The notes: generated by a model not told the origin, from the sequence alone. DNA of 64,000 bases from Miltoncostaea oceani (GCF_018141545.1 NZ_CP064357.1:124001-188000), one strand, 5' to 3'; positions 1 to 11,619 are shown, counted from the first letter of the stretch. Translations and numbers: made by a program.

Positions 1-180
1 GGCATCGCACGCGCAGCGGTGGTCTATCGCGTCAACTCCGACTTCCCGGACACGTTCTGCCACCGCGGCTGGTGCTGGAGGTTCGGCGAGTTCCGCGGGG
101 TGGGACCGGGCGCCAGCATCGTGACCTTCGTCGGGCGTCGTGGCGAGATGCAGATCGGTGCGACCCAGTCGGTGAGCTAG
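1..180 (+). CDS. C-terminal end of an unidentified protein (partial)
   Basis: An open frame runs from the first base to a TAG at 178-180 and gives 59 residues ending in IGATQSVS. It contains a C-x5-C-type pair (TFCHRGWCW) and alternating hydrophobic residues (ASIVTFVGRRGEMQIG) that suggest beta strands, as in the small secreted proteins elsewhere in this window. The start lies outside the window, so the family cannot be named. Confidence 0.5.
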   Translation, partial: GIARAAVVYRVNSDFPDTFCHRGWCWRFGEFRGVGPGASIVTFVGRRGEMQIGATQSVS

Positions 181-308
181 GGGACGGACTTCCGCCGCGT
201 GGGCCAGGGGCCTCGGCACTGGGCCCTGGCCACGCGGCGGCTGAGGCGCGCCCTCTGCGACGTCGTATCGTGGAACCACTGAAGCGGTGAGACCACAAAG
301 GGACGGCC

Positions 309-995
309 ATGAGCGACACGACCTCCACGGTTCTTCTGGACATCGACACCCAGGTGGACTTCTGTGCTCCGGAGGGGGCGCTGTTCGTCCCCGACGCCGA
401 TGGCTACGAGATCCGCCACTCGCAGGCGGCCCTGGTCTGGTGGGCCTCCGAGCACGGGATCCCCCACATCGCCACGGCGGATGACCACCTGATCACCGAT
501 CCCGAGATCTCGGACGAGCCGGACTTCGCATCGACGTTCCCGCCTCACTGCATGCGCACGAGCCCGGGTGCGGAGAAGGTCGGCTGGACGCGCCAGCGGT
601 CGCCCCTGGTCCTCGGTGATGAGCCCCTCGAAGCCTCCCGTCTGGCGGCCCTCTCCCGGGAGCGCAGGGAGATCCTCATCCTGAAGCGGCACTTCGACTG
701 CTTCACCAACCCGCACACGGCAGCCCTGATCACGGAGCTCGCTCCCGAGCGGGTGGTCGTCTTCGGCGTCGCCACCGACGTCTGCGTCGCCGCGGCGATC
801 GAGGGTCTGCTCGGCCTTCTCACGCCTGCTCAGATCGCGCTCGTACCGGCGGCCTGCGCCGGCCTCGACGTGGCGGGCTCGAAGGCACTGATCGCGGACT
901 GGCAGCGCCGGGGAGTCGTCATGTCGACCATCAAGCAGATCACCGGCCGGATGCCGACGGGCGTCCTCTCGGAATCCACTCTGGATCTCGAGTAG
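309..995 (+). CDS. Isochorismatase-fold cysteine hydrolase
   Basis: 228 residues, about the usual length for isochorismatase/nicotinamidase-fold hydrolases, which cleave amide or vinyl-ether bonds with a Cys-Asp-Lys triad. The candidate triad is visible: Asp13 in the N-terminal strand motif DIDTQVDF, Lys126 in ILKRHFDCF, and the nucleophile Cys159 in GVATDVCV. The zinc/substrate pocket region (IATADDHL) is also family-like. The ATG is preceded by AAAGGGA with good spacing. There is no operon partner: the next gene is convergent. The substrate cannot be told from sequence; nicotinamidase and isochorismatase are both possible, but the best description is a family member of unknown substrate. 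Confidence 0.85.
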   Translation: MSDTTSTVLLDIDTQVDFCAPEGALFVPDADGYEIRHSQAALVWWASEHGIPHIATADDHLITDPEISDEPDFASTFPPHCMRTSPGAEKVGWTRQRSPLVLGDEPLEASRLAALSRERREILILKRHFDCFTNPHTAALITELAPERVVVFGVATDVCVAAAIEGLLGLLTPAQIALVPAACAGLDVAGSKALIADWQRRGVVMSTIKQITGRMPTGVLSESTLDLE

Positions 996-1023
996 GGCCG
1001 CCCGCGCCGCCGAGGCCTGACCG

Positions 1024-1248
1024 CTATTCGGCTCCGCGATCGCGGAGGGCGGCCTCGACCCAGACGCTGGCACTCGCGAGTGCCTGCTCCGGGGTGTCTC
1101 CCCGGACGGTTTCGATCGGCTCTCCTGGTAGCTCGATATGGACGAGCCAGCTGTTGCCATCAGGGACTGGTGATCGGACCTGGCCGCCGACACGGCCGAG
1201 TCGCACGTTCAGGACCGCGAGCGCGGTGCGATCCAGCGGGGTTGACAT
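1024..1248 (-). CDS. Small hypothetical protein, HicB-like flavour
   Basis: 74 residues. The ATG at 1248 is preceded by GGAGGG about 10 bases upstream. The sequence has beta-rich N-terminal stretches (WLVHIELPGEP) followed by GDTPEQALASASVWVEAAL, which resembles the turn-plus-helix of HicB-like partial RNase H folds. There is no HicA neighbour and no DNA-binding domain, so a toxin-antitoxin role is not supported. It is convergent with the isochorismatase-like gene, 28 bases apart. Confidence 0.5.
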   Translation of the reverse strand: MSTPLDRTALAVLNVRLGRVGGQVRSPVPDGNSWLVHIELPGEPIETVRGDTPEQALASASVWVEAALRDRGAE

Positions 1249-1547
1249 CTCCTACGCTCCCTCCGAGCGGAGGCGGCGACACGATGCCAGCCGCACTGGC
1301 GCCGAGATCGTACGTCCTCGCGTTGCGTGTGGATCCGGGTGACACACCTGCTGCGCGGCTGGTCAGACCCCCGGCCTCTGCGTCGAGGCCACTCCCCGGG
1401 GTCGAGACGGAGTGTTGATGTCCAGCTGGCCGTCTCGGGGTTCGGTGAGACAGGTCGAGGGCGACTCGCCCCGCCGGGGAAGTTACACCATGTCCCTGAT
1501 GCGCTGGGATCCGCTGGCATCACGTCCGCAATCGATTCTTCGCGTTC

Positions 1548-1838
1548 ATGCCACTGCTCAGCGCGTTGACGTATATGTTCGCGCCGATGGCCTCCCTGAC
1601 GGTGGTCGGCTACCTCGCCGGCGCGGAGGATCCCCATGAAGAGGTGGCGTTGTGGTCAACCGACTTCGGGGGATGGCAGCTGACTCACAGGTTCCTCGTC
1701 GAGTCGCGCTGCACACCTCGCCGCTACGTCGTGGACGTCGACGGGCGGGCGCTCGCAGCGGGGGAGACGGAGTCGCGGCACCTGGTGCCCGGGGAGATCT
1801 ACCGGCTTCGAGTCGCCGAACCGGTGGCCGCGACCTAG
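1548..1838 (+). CDS. Hypothetical protein
   Basis: 96 residues with protein-like composition in its C-terminal two thirds (a WSTDFGGWQLTHRFLV stretch, then VVDVDGRAL and GEIYRLRVAEPV). No family is recognised and no membrane segment or signal is clear. No good ribosome binding site precedes the ATG at 1548; ATG 1587 is an alternative start. It stands alone between gene-poor stretches. Confidence 0.35.
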   Translation: MPLLSALTYMFAPMASLTVVGYLAGAEDPHEEVALWSTDFGGWQLTHRFLVESRCTPRRYVVDVDGRALAAGETESRHLVPGEIYRLRVAEPVAAT

Positions 1839-2309
1839 CGACCGGGGCTCCGCCCTCCCCTTCCAGCATGGAGGGCCTCTGGAAGAGGAGGGCGCGCTGA
1901 GAGCATCGACATGGCCGCCGTCAAGGTGACGGTTCGTGGCCGTCGACGTCGTGGGGGAACCGGGCTGGCGGCTGGTCGGCTGGACGCTCCGACGACCGGC
2001 CTCCCAGGTGCGGCCTATGCCTACGGGTGGTGATGTCTCGACGTTGACGCCGTACTGTCGCCGGCGTGAGGGAGCTAGAGCCGGTTTCAGGTGAGGAAGA
2101 TGCGACGGCCCCGCGGGTCCGCGCCGACGCCCAACGCCAGCGCATCGAGGATGCCCTTCGTGCCGTGGACGCTCACGAGTCGAGTCGCCGGCGGTTCAGC
2201 GGGTCCCAGCCGGTCGCGCCGGTGGAGTTCATGACCGCCTGGGACTGAGTGCAGGCTTCGGCGCCGGCGCGAGGCCCACTCGAGGCCCTCCCGGCGACTC
2301 TGAACTGCG
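1839..2309. other. Gene-poor stretch with one weak small frame
   Basis: Only a 60-codon plus-strand frame (2066-2248, GTG start, no clear ribosome binding site, polar and Arg/Glu-rich, ending in VEFMTAWD) could be a gene, and it is too weak to call. The rest probably holds the end of the minus-strand signalling transcript that stops at 2310. No repeats or strong hairpins were seen. Confidence 0.4.
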
Positions 2310-4568
<2,259 letters not shown>

Positions 4569-4781
4569 AGGCGGCCCATCGGCACCGCGTGGACTCCGCG
4601 TAACAAAGAGGGTCCCCGGGGAACTTGGGTGCTGGAGCTGACGCCGTCATATGTGCCGGCGCGCGATCCCCGAGCGCGTGCCGAACTAACGCCAAGCCGA
4701 TCAAGGAGACATTCGGCTATACCTCGAGGCGGGAGCTCTCGTCCCGCGGGTCCATCAGAGACCGGTGACCTGGAAGGGGGA

Positions 4782-5309
4782 GTGGGGATCAAAAGGGTTT
4801 GGACCGCGAACGTGCTGTTGACCGTTCTGCTCCTTAGTGCGCTCACCGCTTGCGGGGGCGAGGAGCCGGATGTCGTCCCTCCCATCGTCTCGGTCCCGCC
4901 CGATGGACGCACGCTGTCGCGCGAGCGACAGATCATCGCCGACTTGGAGCAAGCCGATCGCGACCTGCGTCGCGCGATCTCTGAGGGCATCGAGACAGTC
5001 GAACCGCGTCTGCGTCGTGTGGAGCGGTGCGCGAGCGATGCGTGCCTGTCCGCGTCGATCCTGCCCCTCGCGGAAATCGCCGATCGCGAGCGACGAGGGC
5101 TCCAGGAGCGCGTCGACCGTGCCGCCGATGGGTGTCTCGATCGTGCCGGTACCGCGTACGTCTCTGCACTCGACTTCCTGGACTTGGCCGGTGTCTATGC
5201 CCGCGAGGGTCGCATCGTCGACACCGCGCGGGTCACGGAGTTCGCGCGGGACGACCTCCGGCTAGCAATCGCCGCCATCGACCGGTGCGCTGAGGGCCTC
5301 TCGGACTGA
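4782..5309 (+). CDS. Putative lipoprotein
   Basis: 175 residues. GTG at 4782 is chosen because GGAAGGGGG lies immediately upstream and because it gives a clean lipoprotein signal: a basic start (GIKRVW), a hydrophobic core (VLLTVLLLSALTA) and a lipobox cysteine at about residue 24 followed by GGEE. The mature part is mostly helical and charged (QADRDLRRAISEGIETVEPRL) with spaced cysteines (ERCASDACL, DGCLDRAG, IDRCAEG), suggesting a disulfide-bonded helical bundle outside the membrane. No family is recognised. It is divergent from the c-di-GMP gene, so the 210 bases between them likely hold both promoters. Confidence 0.75.
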   Translation: MGIKRVWTANVLLTVLLLSALTACGGEEPDVVPPIVSVPPDGRTLSRERQIIADLEQADRDLRRAISEGIETVEPRLRRVERCASDACLSASILPLAEIADRERRGLQERVDRAADGCLDRAGTAYVSALDFLDLAGVYAREGRIVDTARVTEFARDDLRLAIAAIDRCAEGLSD

Positions 5310-5593
5310 GGCGAGACGTTGCCCCGTGGTCGCCTCCTGGCGCCGTGCTGTCCCTCTGTGGGCCTGCTTCGGTGCCGGTGAGGGGTGGCGGCTCCGAGAG
5401 GACGGGGCTCCACGCGTTCGGCGGTAGCCTCGGGTGGATGAGGCGGGTTGCGAGGACGCCAGGGGTAGCGGCTGCCCCGGACGGCGCCGACGCGGCGGGA
5501 GGCGACCGGGCGCAACCGACCGCACGTAACCTGGACCTCGGTCACGGGGGACGCCTCGCTCAATCGGGTGGGCGACCGGTCGATATTCCGTAG

Positions 5594-7033
5594 GTGAGCA
5601 GGCCGATGCTTCTCTCGATCCTGGTCTTCGGCGTCAGCGGGGTCGGCGGGGCACTCGTGGGCGGAGCCTTGACGTCCCTGTGGGTCGCGTTGCATGCCGG
5701 CGCTGCCCTCGCAGCGGTCGCCGCGTCTTGGCATACCCGTGGCCTGGCTCGCCTGGTCTGGGCCCTCTTCGCCGCCGCCCAGGCCGGCCGGGCCCTTCTC
5801 CAGTGGGCCCCGGAGGCCGGGATCTCTTCGCTTGCCGAGGGAACCCATTCGACGGGGATCGCGGTTGCGTTCCTCGTGTTGAGCGCGCCGACCGGGATCG
5901 CGGTCCTGATCATCTACCGCCGCCTACGCCCCGAGCGGGGCTGGCAGGGGGTCCTTGACGGCGCGATCGCTGTCCTCTGCCTCGCTGCCGCCGCCTGGGC
6001 GCTGCTGACCTCGGCTGACCGGCCCATGGACCGCGACCTGCTGTACCTGATCGTCGGTTTGCCCCCGTTCCTCGACCTCCTCTGCGCCGTCGCGCTCACG
6101 TGGGTCATCGCCCGCCACGGTATGCGTTCGGCCCCGGGGTGGCTCCGGGCGATCGTCGTAGGCCTCCTCATCCAGGCCGCCGCCGGCATGGTCGTCCTCA
6201 GCGGCGCCCCCTGGACCCCAGAGGCCGCCCGCGCCGGTTTCGCTGCTGCCGCCATCGTCCTCGGTGCCGCTGCGCTGCGACGTCGCGAAACGACTGGCCG
6301 GGCGTGGGCAGAGGGTCTCCACGATGCCCCGCCCGCCTGGAGTGAGCGACTGCCCTACATTCTCGGCTCGGCCGTGGTGCTGATGAGTGTTGCCCGTCCG
6401 GACTTCGAGATGCGCTTGGCAGCCGCGATGGCAGCGTTCCTGGTGGCCATCCGGGCGATCTCGGCGGTGGCGGTGCGCCAAGGCCTGATCGGTGAACGCG
6501 ACCGCCTCCTGATCGCAGATCCCCTGACCGGTGCCTACAACCGTCGGCACCTCGCGGAGTACGCGCCGCGTGTCCTTGCTCATGCCCAACGGTCGGGGGA
6601 ACCGTTGAGCGTGGTCGCTTTCGACTTGGATCGCTTCAAGCACGTGAACGACGTCCTCGGCCACGACGCGGGTGATCGGCTCCTGATGGAGGTCGCGCGT
6701 GTCGTCACCGCGGCGCTCCGCGCGAGCGATGTCCTGGTGCGGCTCGGCGGTGACGAGTTCCTCGTGGTGTGTCCCGGTACACCGGGAGAGGGAGCCGCGA
6801 CGCTCGCCGAACGACTCCGGTCGGTGATCTGCCAAGCCGCGGGGACGTCCGCTCCAGGGACGGGGGTCAGCGCGTCGCTCGGGATCTCCACCTACCCAAC
6901 TGACGCGTCCGAGCTCGACGAGCTCCTGAGACGCGCCGACGAAGCCCTCTACGCGGCGAAGGCCGCCGGTCGGAACGCGGTGCACCGATGGGAGGAGGTC
7001 GCGGCGGCCGGCTGGCGGCAGCCGGTGCAGTAG
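5594..7033 (+). CDS. Membrane diguanylate cyclase (GGDEF)
   Basis: 479 residues. The N-terminal 300 residues hold about eight hydrophobic segments typical of a membrane-embedded sensor. The C-terminal GGDEF domain has the intact signature RLGGDEFLVV, and an RASD (RxxD) I-site exactly five residues before it, so product-inhibited c-di-GMP synthesis is expected. LGISTYP and ADEALYAAKAAGRN are standard GGDEF end motifs. GTG 5594 is used; ATG 5606 is an alternative. It complements the bifunctional c-di-GMP protein to its left, which lacks a proper I-site. Confidence 0.9.
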   Translation: MSRPMLLSILVFGVSGVGGALVGGALTSLWVALHAGAALAAVAASWHTRGLARLVWALFAAAQAGRALLQWAPEAGISSLAEGTHSTGIAVAFLVLSAPTGIAVLIIYRRLRPERGWQGVLDGAIAVLCLAAAAWALLTSADRPMDRDLLYLIVGLPPFLDLLCAVALTWVIARHGMRSAPGWLRAIVVGLLIQAAAGMVVLSGAPWTPEAARAGFAAAAIVLGAAALRRRETTGRAWAEGLHDAPPAWSERLPYILGSAVVLMSVARPDFEMRLAAAMAAFLVAIRAISAVAVRQGLIGERDRLLIADPLTGAYNRRHLAEYAPRVLAHAQRSGEPLSVVAFDLDRFKHVNDVLGHDAGDRLLMEVARVVTAALRASDVLVRLGGDEFLVVCPGTPGEGAATLAERLRSVICQAAGTSAPGTGVSASLGISTYPTDASELDELLRRADEALYAAKAAGRNAVHRWEEVAAAGWRQPVQ

Positions 7034-7445
7034 GGCTGTCTCATCGAGCACCTCAGAAGCCGCGGGCTCAGGCTGGCGGTCCGGATTTCGTTGCCGGGGG
7101 ACAGTGCGGCACAGGCGCCGGGCGGCAGCCGACCTCCTCGCTTGCCTTTCACCGGGATTGCGCTCGGTTAGGGGGGGCGCCAGTTGCAGCGAGGGACGCT
7201 GGCACCTATCGCTGCCGGCCCGGACGCGAGGTTCTTGAGGGGTCAACTCCGGTTCGGACTCCGGCGCGAACTAGACGCTTGGCGATTGCGCCGGGGGGGC
7301 TCCGGCGGGGATGCTTCCGCGCGGCATCTAGGGGTGGGGCCACCGACAGACCACACGACACCGACCCGAGCGCGATCGACCTTGGGGCCGCGGGACGGCA
7401 CCGGCAGGCGGCGACGCACCCCGGGCAGCCCATGAGGAGACACGC
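7034..7445. other. Gene-free stretch
   Basis: About 410 bases between the membrane cyclase and a secreted-protein gene. Open frames here are Arg/Gly/Pro-rich and look like GC-composition artefacts. The last part presumably carries the promoter of the gene at 7446, whose ribosome binding site GAGGAGA is clear. No terminator-like hairpin was seen. Confidence 0.4.
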
Positions 7446-8258
7446 GTGCGCAGAATCCTGATGACCGCGACGACCGGCGCCGTGGTGGCCGCCGCGCTCG
7501 TCGCCGCCGGCTCCGCCGCCGGGCAGACGACGACGGCACCGACCGCCCCCGCGCCCGGTGTGCGCGCGGCGTGCGTCGGCGGCGACTTCGCCGGGGTCTG
7601 GCAGAGGACCGACGGCTCGACCGTCACCTACACCCAGACCGGCCGCGTCGTGCTCGGCCTCACGTCGAACAACCAGTCGGCGCGGGTGACGGTGACGGGC
7701 ACCTCCGCCGCCGGCACCTACACCCTCAGCACCGGCACCAAGGGACGGTTCAGCCACACGATCTCCCCGGACCTGCTCCGGCTCGAGACGACCGTCACCC
7801 AGCCCGACGGGACCCCCGGCGGGACGACCGACTGGACGTTCCTGCGGTGCGACCCGCTGACCGTCTCCAGCCCCGTCGGCGCGAACCTGCGGCTCGTCAT
7901 CCCGGCCCCGCAGCTCGCGTCCGCCGGCCCGACCTCGGCCGTCGCCCCCGGCATCATCTCCCTCGGCTCCCTCGCGACGTCGCGGTGCGTCCTCGTGAAG
8001 GTGTCCGCCACCGAGCCGGCCCGCATCCTCGCCACCATCTTCAGCGGCGTGCGCAGCACGCGCGTCTTCGGCCAGAAGCTCGTCGTCTTCACCAAGGCCG
8101 GCTCGCGCCGCACCTGCATCCCCGTCCCGAAGAACGCGAAGACGATCAAGCTGCGCACGAAGCTCAACTTCGCCCTCGGTTACTCCCGCGGCGCCCGCCC
8201 CAACCCGAACGCCCGGCCCACCACGCCGGCGATCAAGACCATCAAGCTGGTCCCCTGA
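7446..8258 (+). CDS. Secreted protein of unknown function
   Basis: 270 residues with a Sec signal peptide (MRRILMTATTGAVVAAALV, cleavage likely after AAG near 26), then a Thr/Pro linker. The mature region is beta-rich and contains spaced cysteines (AACVGG, FLRCDP, SRCVLV, RRTCIP). GGDFAGVWQRTDGSTVTYTQ recalls small lipocalin-like secreted folds, but no family can be assigned. The C-terminus is basic. GTG 7446 has GAGGAGA at proper spacing. A strong hairpin follows at 8272-8303, so it is probably monocistronic. Confidence 0.75.
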   Translation: MRRILMTATTGAVVAAALVAAGSAAGQTTTAPTAPAPGVRAACVGGDFAGVWQRTDGSTVTYTQTGRVVLGLTSNNQSARVTVTGTSAAGTYTLSTGTKGRFSHTISPDLLRLETTVTQPDGTPGGTTDWTFLRCDPLTVSSPVGANLRLVIPAPQLASAGPTSAVAPGIISLGSLATSRCVLVKVSATEPARILATIFSGVRSTRVFGQKLVVFTKAGSRRTCIPVPKNAKTIKLRTKLNFALGYSRGARPNPNARPTTPAIKTIKLVP

Positions 8259-8271
8259 CCCACTGACGTCC

Positions 8272-8303
8272 CCCGGTGGCCGGCCACACGGCCGGCCGCC
8301 GGG
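8272..8303 (+). terminator. Probable terminator hairpin
   Basis: A 14-bp stem (CCCGGTGGCCGGCC against GGCCGGCCGCCGGG, one G-T pair) with a 4-base loop, 14 bases after the stop of the secreted-protein gene. There is no T-tract, as is common in high-GC actinobacteria. Confidence 0.65.
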
Positions 8304-8881
8304 ATCAGGGGTGAAGCGGTGCCCTAGCAACGGTCGATGAGCGCCCGCCGGCGAGAGGGTGGCGACAGCCGCATCATGGGCGCGGGGGCTCGCCTCGCTT
8401 CAATGGACGGCCGACTGGGCCGCTGGCCTTTGTTGCCCCGAGTGCTATGTCCTTGACGGGTAGAGCCTAGGTAGGCAAAGAGTCCTCGACCCTGGACGAG
8501 GAGCTCAGAGTTCGCGCGGTTTGCTGCCAATCACTTGTCGTCGACTGCCGAGGCCGTCCGCCCATCGGTTCCGGTTCGCGTGCAGGGTCTGGGACCGGAC
8601 GTCGCAACGGCGAAGGGGAGATTGCCCAGGGCGCCGGTCCCCAAGGGGACGTCCGCCTCATGATGGTTGAGTAACCGGCCGGAGCAAAGACGATCTACGC
8701 GGGTATGGGTTCTCCGGAGGTACGATCCCGGCCATGACGTTCGACCCACACCCGGGTCCGGCACGCGCATGCGCGCGTTCGCGGTTCTGCTCGACGTCCC
8801 CGTGCTCCTCCGGGTCTCTGGTGTGCACCGCGGGCGAGCCGACCGAGTTATCGGCCCGTCGCCGAGTCGGCGGATGACGAC
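8304..8881. other. Gene-free stretch
   Basis: About 580 bases with no convincing frame on either strand; the frames present are Arg/Ser/Pro-rich and lack ribosome binding sites. It likely contains the promoter for the YihY-family gene. No repeats seen. Confidence 0.4.
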
Positions 8882-9859
8882 ATGAGCACGGCCTCGCCGG
8901 TCCCCGAGACATCCGAGGAGCTCGAGGGAGATGAAGCTCTCGAGACAATCCGCCGAACAGGTCTGCTCACGCTGGCGAGAGACGGATTCATCCGTTTCCG
9001 TGCGGCCGACGGCTTCAGCCATGCGCGCGCCTTGGCCTTCCAGCTCACCCTGACCATAATCCCCGCCCTGATCGCCGTTGTCGGCCTGGCCGCGGCGACG
9101 GAACGTGACGACGTCCGTCGGTTCGTCGCCGAGACACTCAGGTCAGTCGCCCCCGGGCCCATGGGGGAACTGCTGAGCGCCGCCATTGAACAGGGCTCTG
9201 TTAGCGCAGCCGAAGAGAGAGGCGAGGTCGCACTGGCACTGGGGGGCATCGTCGCGCTCGTCGCCGGGACGATCGCGATGGCGCAGGTGGAGCGAGGCGC
9301 GAACCGCATCTACGGTCTAGAAACGGATCGGTCGCCGGTGAGACGGTACCTTCGAGCAACCATCCTTGCGACGACGTCAGGCGCCCTCGTCATTGCGGCA
9401 CTCGTGGTAGTCGTCGCGGGCGGGGCGCTTCGTCGCGTCGCAGGGTTCACACATGTCGCCGATCTCGTATGGGCGATCGCGCGCTGGCCGGTGGGAATCG
9501 CCCTGCTCATCGCTGGAACCGCCGTGTTGTATCGTCACGTTCCCAACCGGCGTCAGCCCGAGGCATCGTGGCTCGCCGTTGGGGCAGGTCTGTCGGTGAC
9601 CGTCTGGTTGACGGTGACCGCGGCGCTTGGCGCCTTCCTCGGTCGGAGCGGCTCACTCGGCGCGACCTATGGGCCCCTCGCCGGAACGATCGGCCTGTTG
9701 CTCTGGGCCCTCATCACATCCCTCGCGCTCTTTGTCGGCCTCTCATTCTCAGCGCAGCTCGAGGCTGTCCGCGCGGGCGTCGCCGCACCACGCGTCGAGA
9801 CCGAACACGACTCCCGTGCCGCGGTGCATGTGCGGACGAAGGATCTTCCTCCGAGTTGA
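8882..9859 (+). CDS. YihY/virulence factor BrkB family membrane protein
   Basis: 325 residues, about the usual family length. Family features are an amphipathic N-terminal region ending in GFSHARALAFQLTLTIIP (first membrane segment), several further hydrophobic segments (ALALGGIVALVAGTIA; GALVIAALVVVVAGG; WPVGIALLIAGTAVLY), the HVPNR loop, and a C-terminal GATYGPLAGTIGLLLW followed by a last helix ending in SAQLEAVRAG. Members are inner-membrane proteins of unsettled biochemical role; the old name ribonuclease BN for this family is a misassignment. ATG 8882 has only a weak ribosome binding site. The C-terminal tail is polar. Confidence 0.88.
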   Translation: MSTASPVPETSEELEGDEALETIRRTGLLTLARDGFIRFRAADGFSHARALAFQLTLTIIPALIAVVGLAAATERDDVRRFVAETLRSVAPGPMGELLSAAIEQGSVSAAEERGEVALALGGIVALVAGTIAMAQVERGANRIYGLETDRSPVRRYLRATILATTSGALVIAALVVVVAGGALRRVAGFTHVADLVWAIARWPVGIALLIAGTAVLYRHVPNRRQPEASWLAVGAGLSVTVWLTVTAALGAFLGRSGSLGATYGPLAGTIGLLLWALITSLALFVGLSFSAQLEAVRAGVAAPRVETEHDSRAAVHVRTKDLPPS

Positions 9860-10211
9860 TCTTCGTCGCGAGGTGGTCCGAACCGCTCGAGGTTGGACGC
9901 TCCTGCGATTCGTCCATAAGCGGCACGCGGTCGAGGTCATTAGGTCCGAGTGTGCATTCGCGCAATCAACGGGTGAGGCCCGGACCGAACGCCACGGGTC
10001 GTCCAATGGCGTTTCCCACTCAGTCCCGGGTCTGACGGAACGCCACCGGCCTGCGGATCCCGCTGACGGGTGATCCGCGGTGGGGGCTGCTGCGAACCCC
10101 GGTGTGATGCCGCCCGACCCCGCCGCTCGGCCTGCGCGGCTGAGCTATCCAGGGCGCGACCTCTCGCGCCTTTTCCGGGCCGCATCCACGCAACACGACG
10201 GAAGGCAAGGA
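9860..10211. other. Intergenic region with a hairpin
   Basis: About 350 bases without a convincing gene. At 10053-10078 GCGGATC pairs with GATCCGC around a short CCGC/CGGG-containing loop, a possible terminator for the YihY gene or an element in the leader of the ferritin-like gene. The ribosome binding site for the next gene (GGAAGGCAAGGA) lies at its end. Confidence 0.4.
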
Positions 10212-11024
10212 ATGTCAGATCCTCTCGACCTCGTCGGGAAGTCCATCGAGGAGCAGCACGCCGGGGAGTCCGCCTCGACGCGCCGCCAGTTCGTCGCAGG
10301 TGCCACGGCGACCCTCGGTGGCCTCGGCCTGCTCGCGATCCCCGGTGTGGCCGCGGCCACCAAGGGCAAGCACGGCCGGGTGCGCAACGACCCGCAGACC
10401 ATCCTGAACGTCGCGGCGACCGCCGAGGTGCTGGCGACGATCGTCAACACCATCGGCTGGGAGCGCGGCCTGGGTGGCGACGACGTGACGCAGGCCAACA
10501 TCAAGGCCGCGGCGCGTGAGGAGCTCATCCACTACCAGGTGCTGACGAGCAAGGGCGTCGGCGGCCGGCCGGTCACCAAGAAGATCTGGGTGCCGGACGC
10601 GGTGTTCGCGAGCCGCGAGGGCCTGCTCAGCACCCTCGAGGTCGGCGACCAGATCTTCATCAACGCCTACCTGATCGGGACGATCGAGTTCGGCAACCGC
10701 GGCAGCGGGGCCCTCGCGGCCACGACCGCCGAGTTCATGGGTGCCGAGGCCGTGCACCGGGCGCTCGCCCGTCAGTCGCTGGGCAAGCTCGGCAACGACC
10801 GCGTCTTCATGAAGTTCAGCCAGCGTGAGGAGGCGCTGGACGCGCCGAACGTCGGTCAGAAGGGCTTCACCCGGATCGAGACGGCCGTCGCGCAGTTGCA
10901 GGCGGCCGGCTTCGGCTTCGGCGCCGAGGGCTCCGCCCCCGGCAGCTTCTACTCGTTCGACGAGGTGTCCAAGCGGACCCCCGACGACCCGGCCATCAAC
11001 ACGCGGGTGCCCGTGGTCAGCTGA
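10212..11024 (+). CDS. Tat-exported ferritin-like domain protein
   Basis: 270 residues from ATG 10212, chosen over upstream in-frame starts because GGAAGGCAAGGA precedes it and because it places the twin-arginine signal (STRRQFVAGATATLGGLG) at about 27-45. The mature part is a helical bundle with carboxylate/His motifs spaced as in ferritin-like proteins: AREELIHYQVL and AEFMGAEAVHRALAR, plus IGTIEFG. This matches the actinobacterial ferritin-like domain family (Ferritin_2 type), exported folded. Metal or oxidase activity is not demonstrated by sequence. A strong hairpin follows at 11037. Confidence 0.82.
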   Translation: MSDPLDLVGKSIEEQHAGESASTRRQFVAGATATLGGLGLLAIPGVAAATKGKHGRVRNDPQTILNVAATAEVLATIVNTIGWERGLGGDDVTQANIKAAAREELIHYQVLTSKGVGGRPVTKKIWVPDAVFASREGLLSTLEVGDQIFINAYLIGTIEFGNRGSGALAATTAEFMGAEAVHRALARQSLGKLGNDRVFMKFSQREEALDAPNVGQKGFTRIETAVAQLQAAGFGFGAEGSAPGSFYSFDEVSKRTPDDPAINTRVPVVS

Positions 11025-11036
11025 CCCCGGGTCGGT

Positions 11037-11075
11037 GGGTGGCGCGCGTCCTGTGGTCGGGGCGCGCGCCCACCC
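11037..11075 (+). terminator. Probable terminator hairpin
   Basis: GGGTGGCGCGCG at 11037-11048 pairs with CGCGCGCCCACCC at 11063-11075 with one bulged base, 12 bases after the stop of the ferritin-like gene. Confidence 0.6.
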
Positions 11076-11302
11076 GCCGCGATCGACGCCGCGAGATCCT
11101 CACGCCTGATCACGCGCGCCCCACGGGAGCCAGCGGCACCCGGCAGGCCTCGCCTCGATGGTCTTAGTAACCTCACGGCGAGAGCGAAGTCCGCCCCCGC
11201 GGATACAACTCGGACCACCTCCTTCGCGGGGCGGCTTTTGGCATTTGTCCACGGCCTCATCGGAGGAGGCCCGCCGATGTCGATTACCCAGAAGGAGCAG
11301 CG

Positions 11303-11572
11303 TTGACCAGTTGGGTCCGCGTCGTCGACCGTGCCTTGTTGGAGGTCCTCCTCACCCTCGATCGACGAGGTGAGCCTCTCAGCGGCTGGTGGATCGAAGC
11401 GGACCCGGACCTCCGGGCTCAGCTCGGACCCAAGCAGGCCGCGCGTGCATTCCATCGCCTCGTCGGCCACGGCTACCTCTCGCTGGTTCCCGGCGAGGGA
11501 GGAGATGCCGGCTCCTACCACCTGACGCCGGCCGGGCGCACCGCCGGGGAATCCGACCCGCGCGACGCATAA
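11303..11572 (+). CDS. Small winged-helix-like protein
   Basis: 89 residues from a TTG start with AAGGAG five bases upstream. The order helix (RALLEVLLTLDRRGE), helix (LRAQLGPKQAARAFHRLVGHGYLSLV) and a beta hairpin (GSYHLTPAGR) is that of a winged helix-turn-helix, as in MarR/PadR-like DNA-binding domains. It has no effector domain. It may be a regulator of a nearby gene, but there is no operon partner; a T-tailed terminator follows directly. Confidence 0.6.
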   Translation: MTSWVRVVDRALLEVLLTLDRRGEPLSGWWIEADPDLRAQLGPKQAARAFHRLVGHGYLSLVPGEGGDAGSYHLTPAGRTAGESDPRDA

Positions 11573-11582
11573 GACGCTCGCA

Positions 11583-11619
11583 GCCACGCTGGGGCGACAT
11601 CGCCCCAGCGTGGCTTCTT
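11583..11619 (+). terminator. Intrinsic terminator
   Basis: A perfect 15-bp stem (GCCACGCTGGGGCGA with its complement at 11600-11614) and 2-base centre, followed by TTCTT. It sits 10 bases after the winged-helix gene stop. It is the best classical terminator in the left third of the window. Confidence 0.85.

Noticed and set aside
1024-1248. HicAB toxin-antitoxin
   Set aside because: The small protein recalls HicB, but no HicA-like gene adjoins it and no DNA-binding tail is present.
5924-7246. 440-codon minus-strand frame
   Set aside because: Antisense to the membrane GGDEF gene and of arginine-rich composition without recognisable domains.
8531-9022. 163-codon minus-strand frame
   Set aside because: It overlaps the YihY-family gene start, lacks a ribosome binding site and shows no protein-like hydrophobic pattern.
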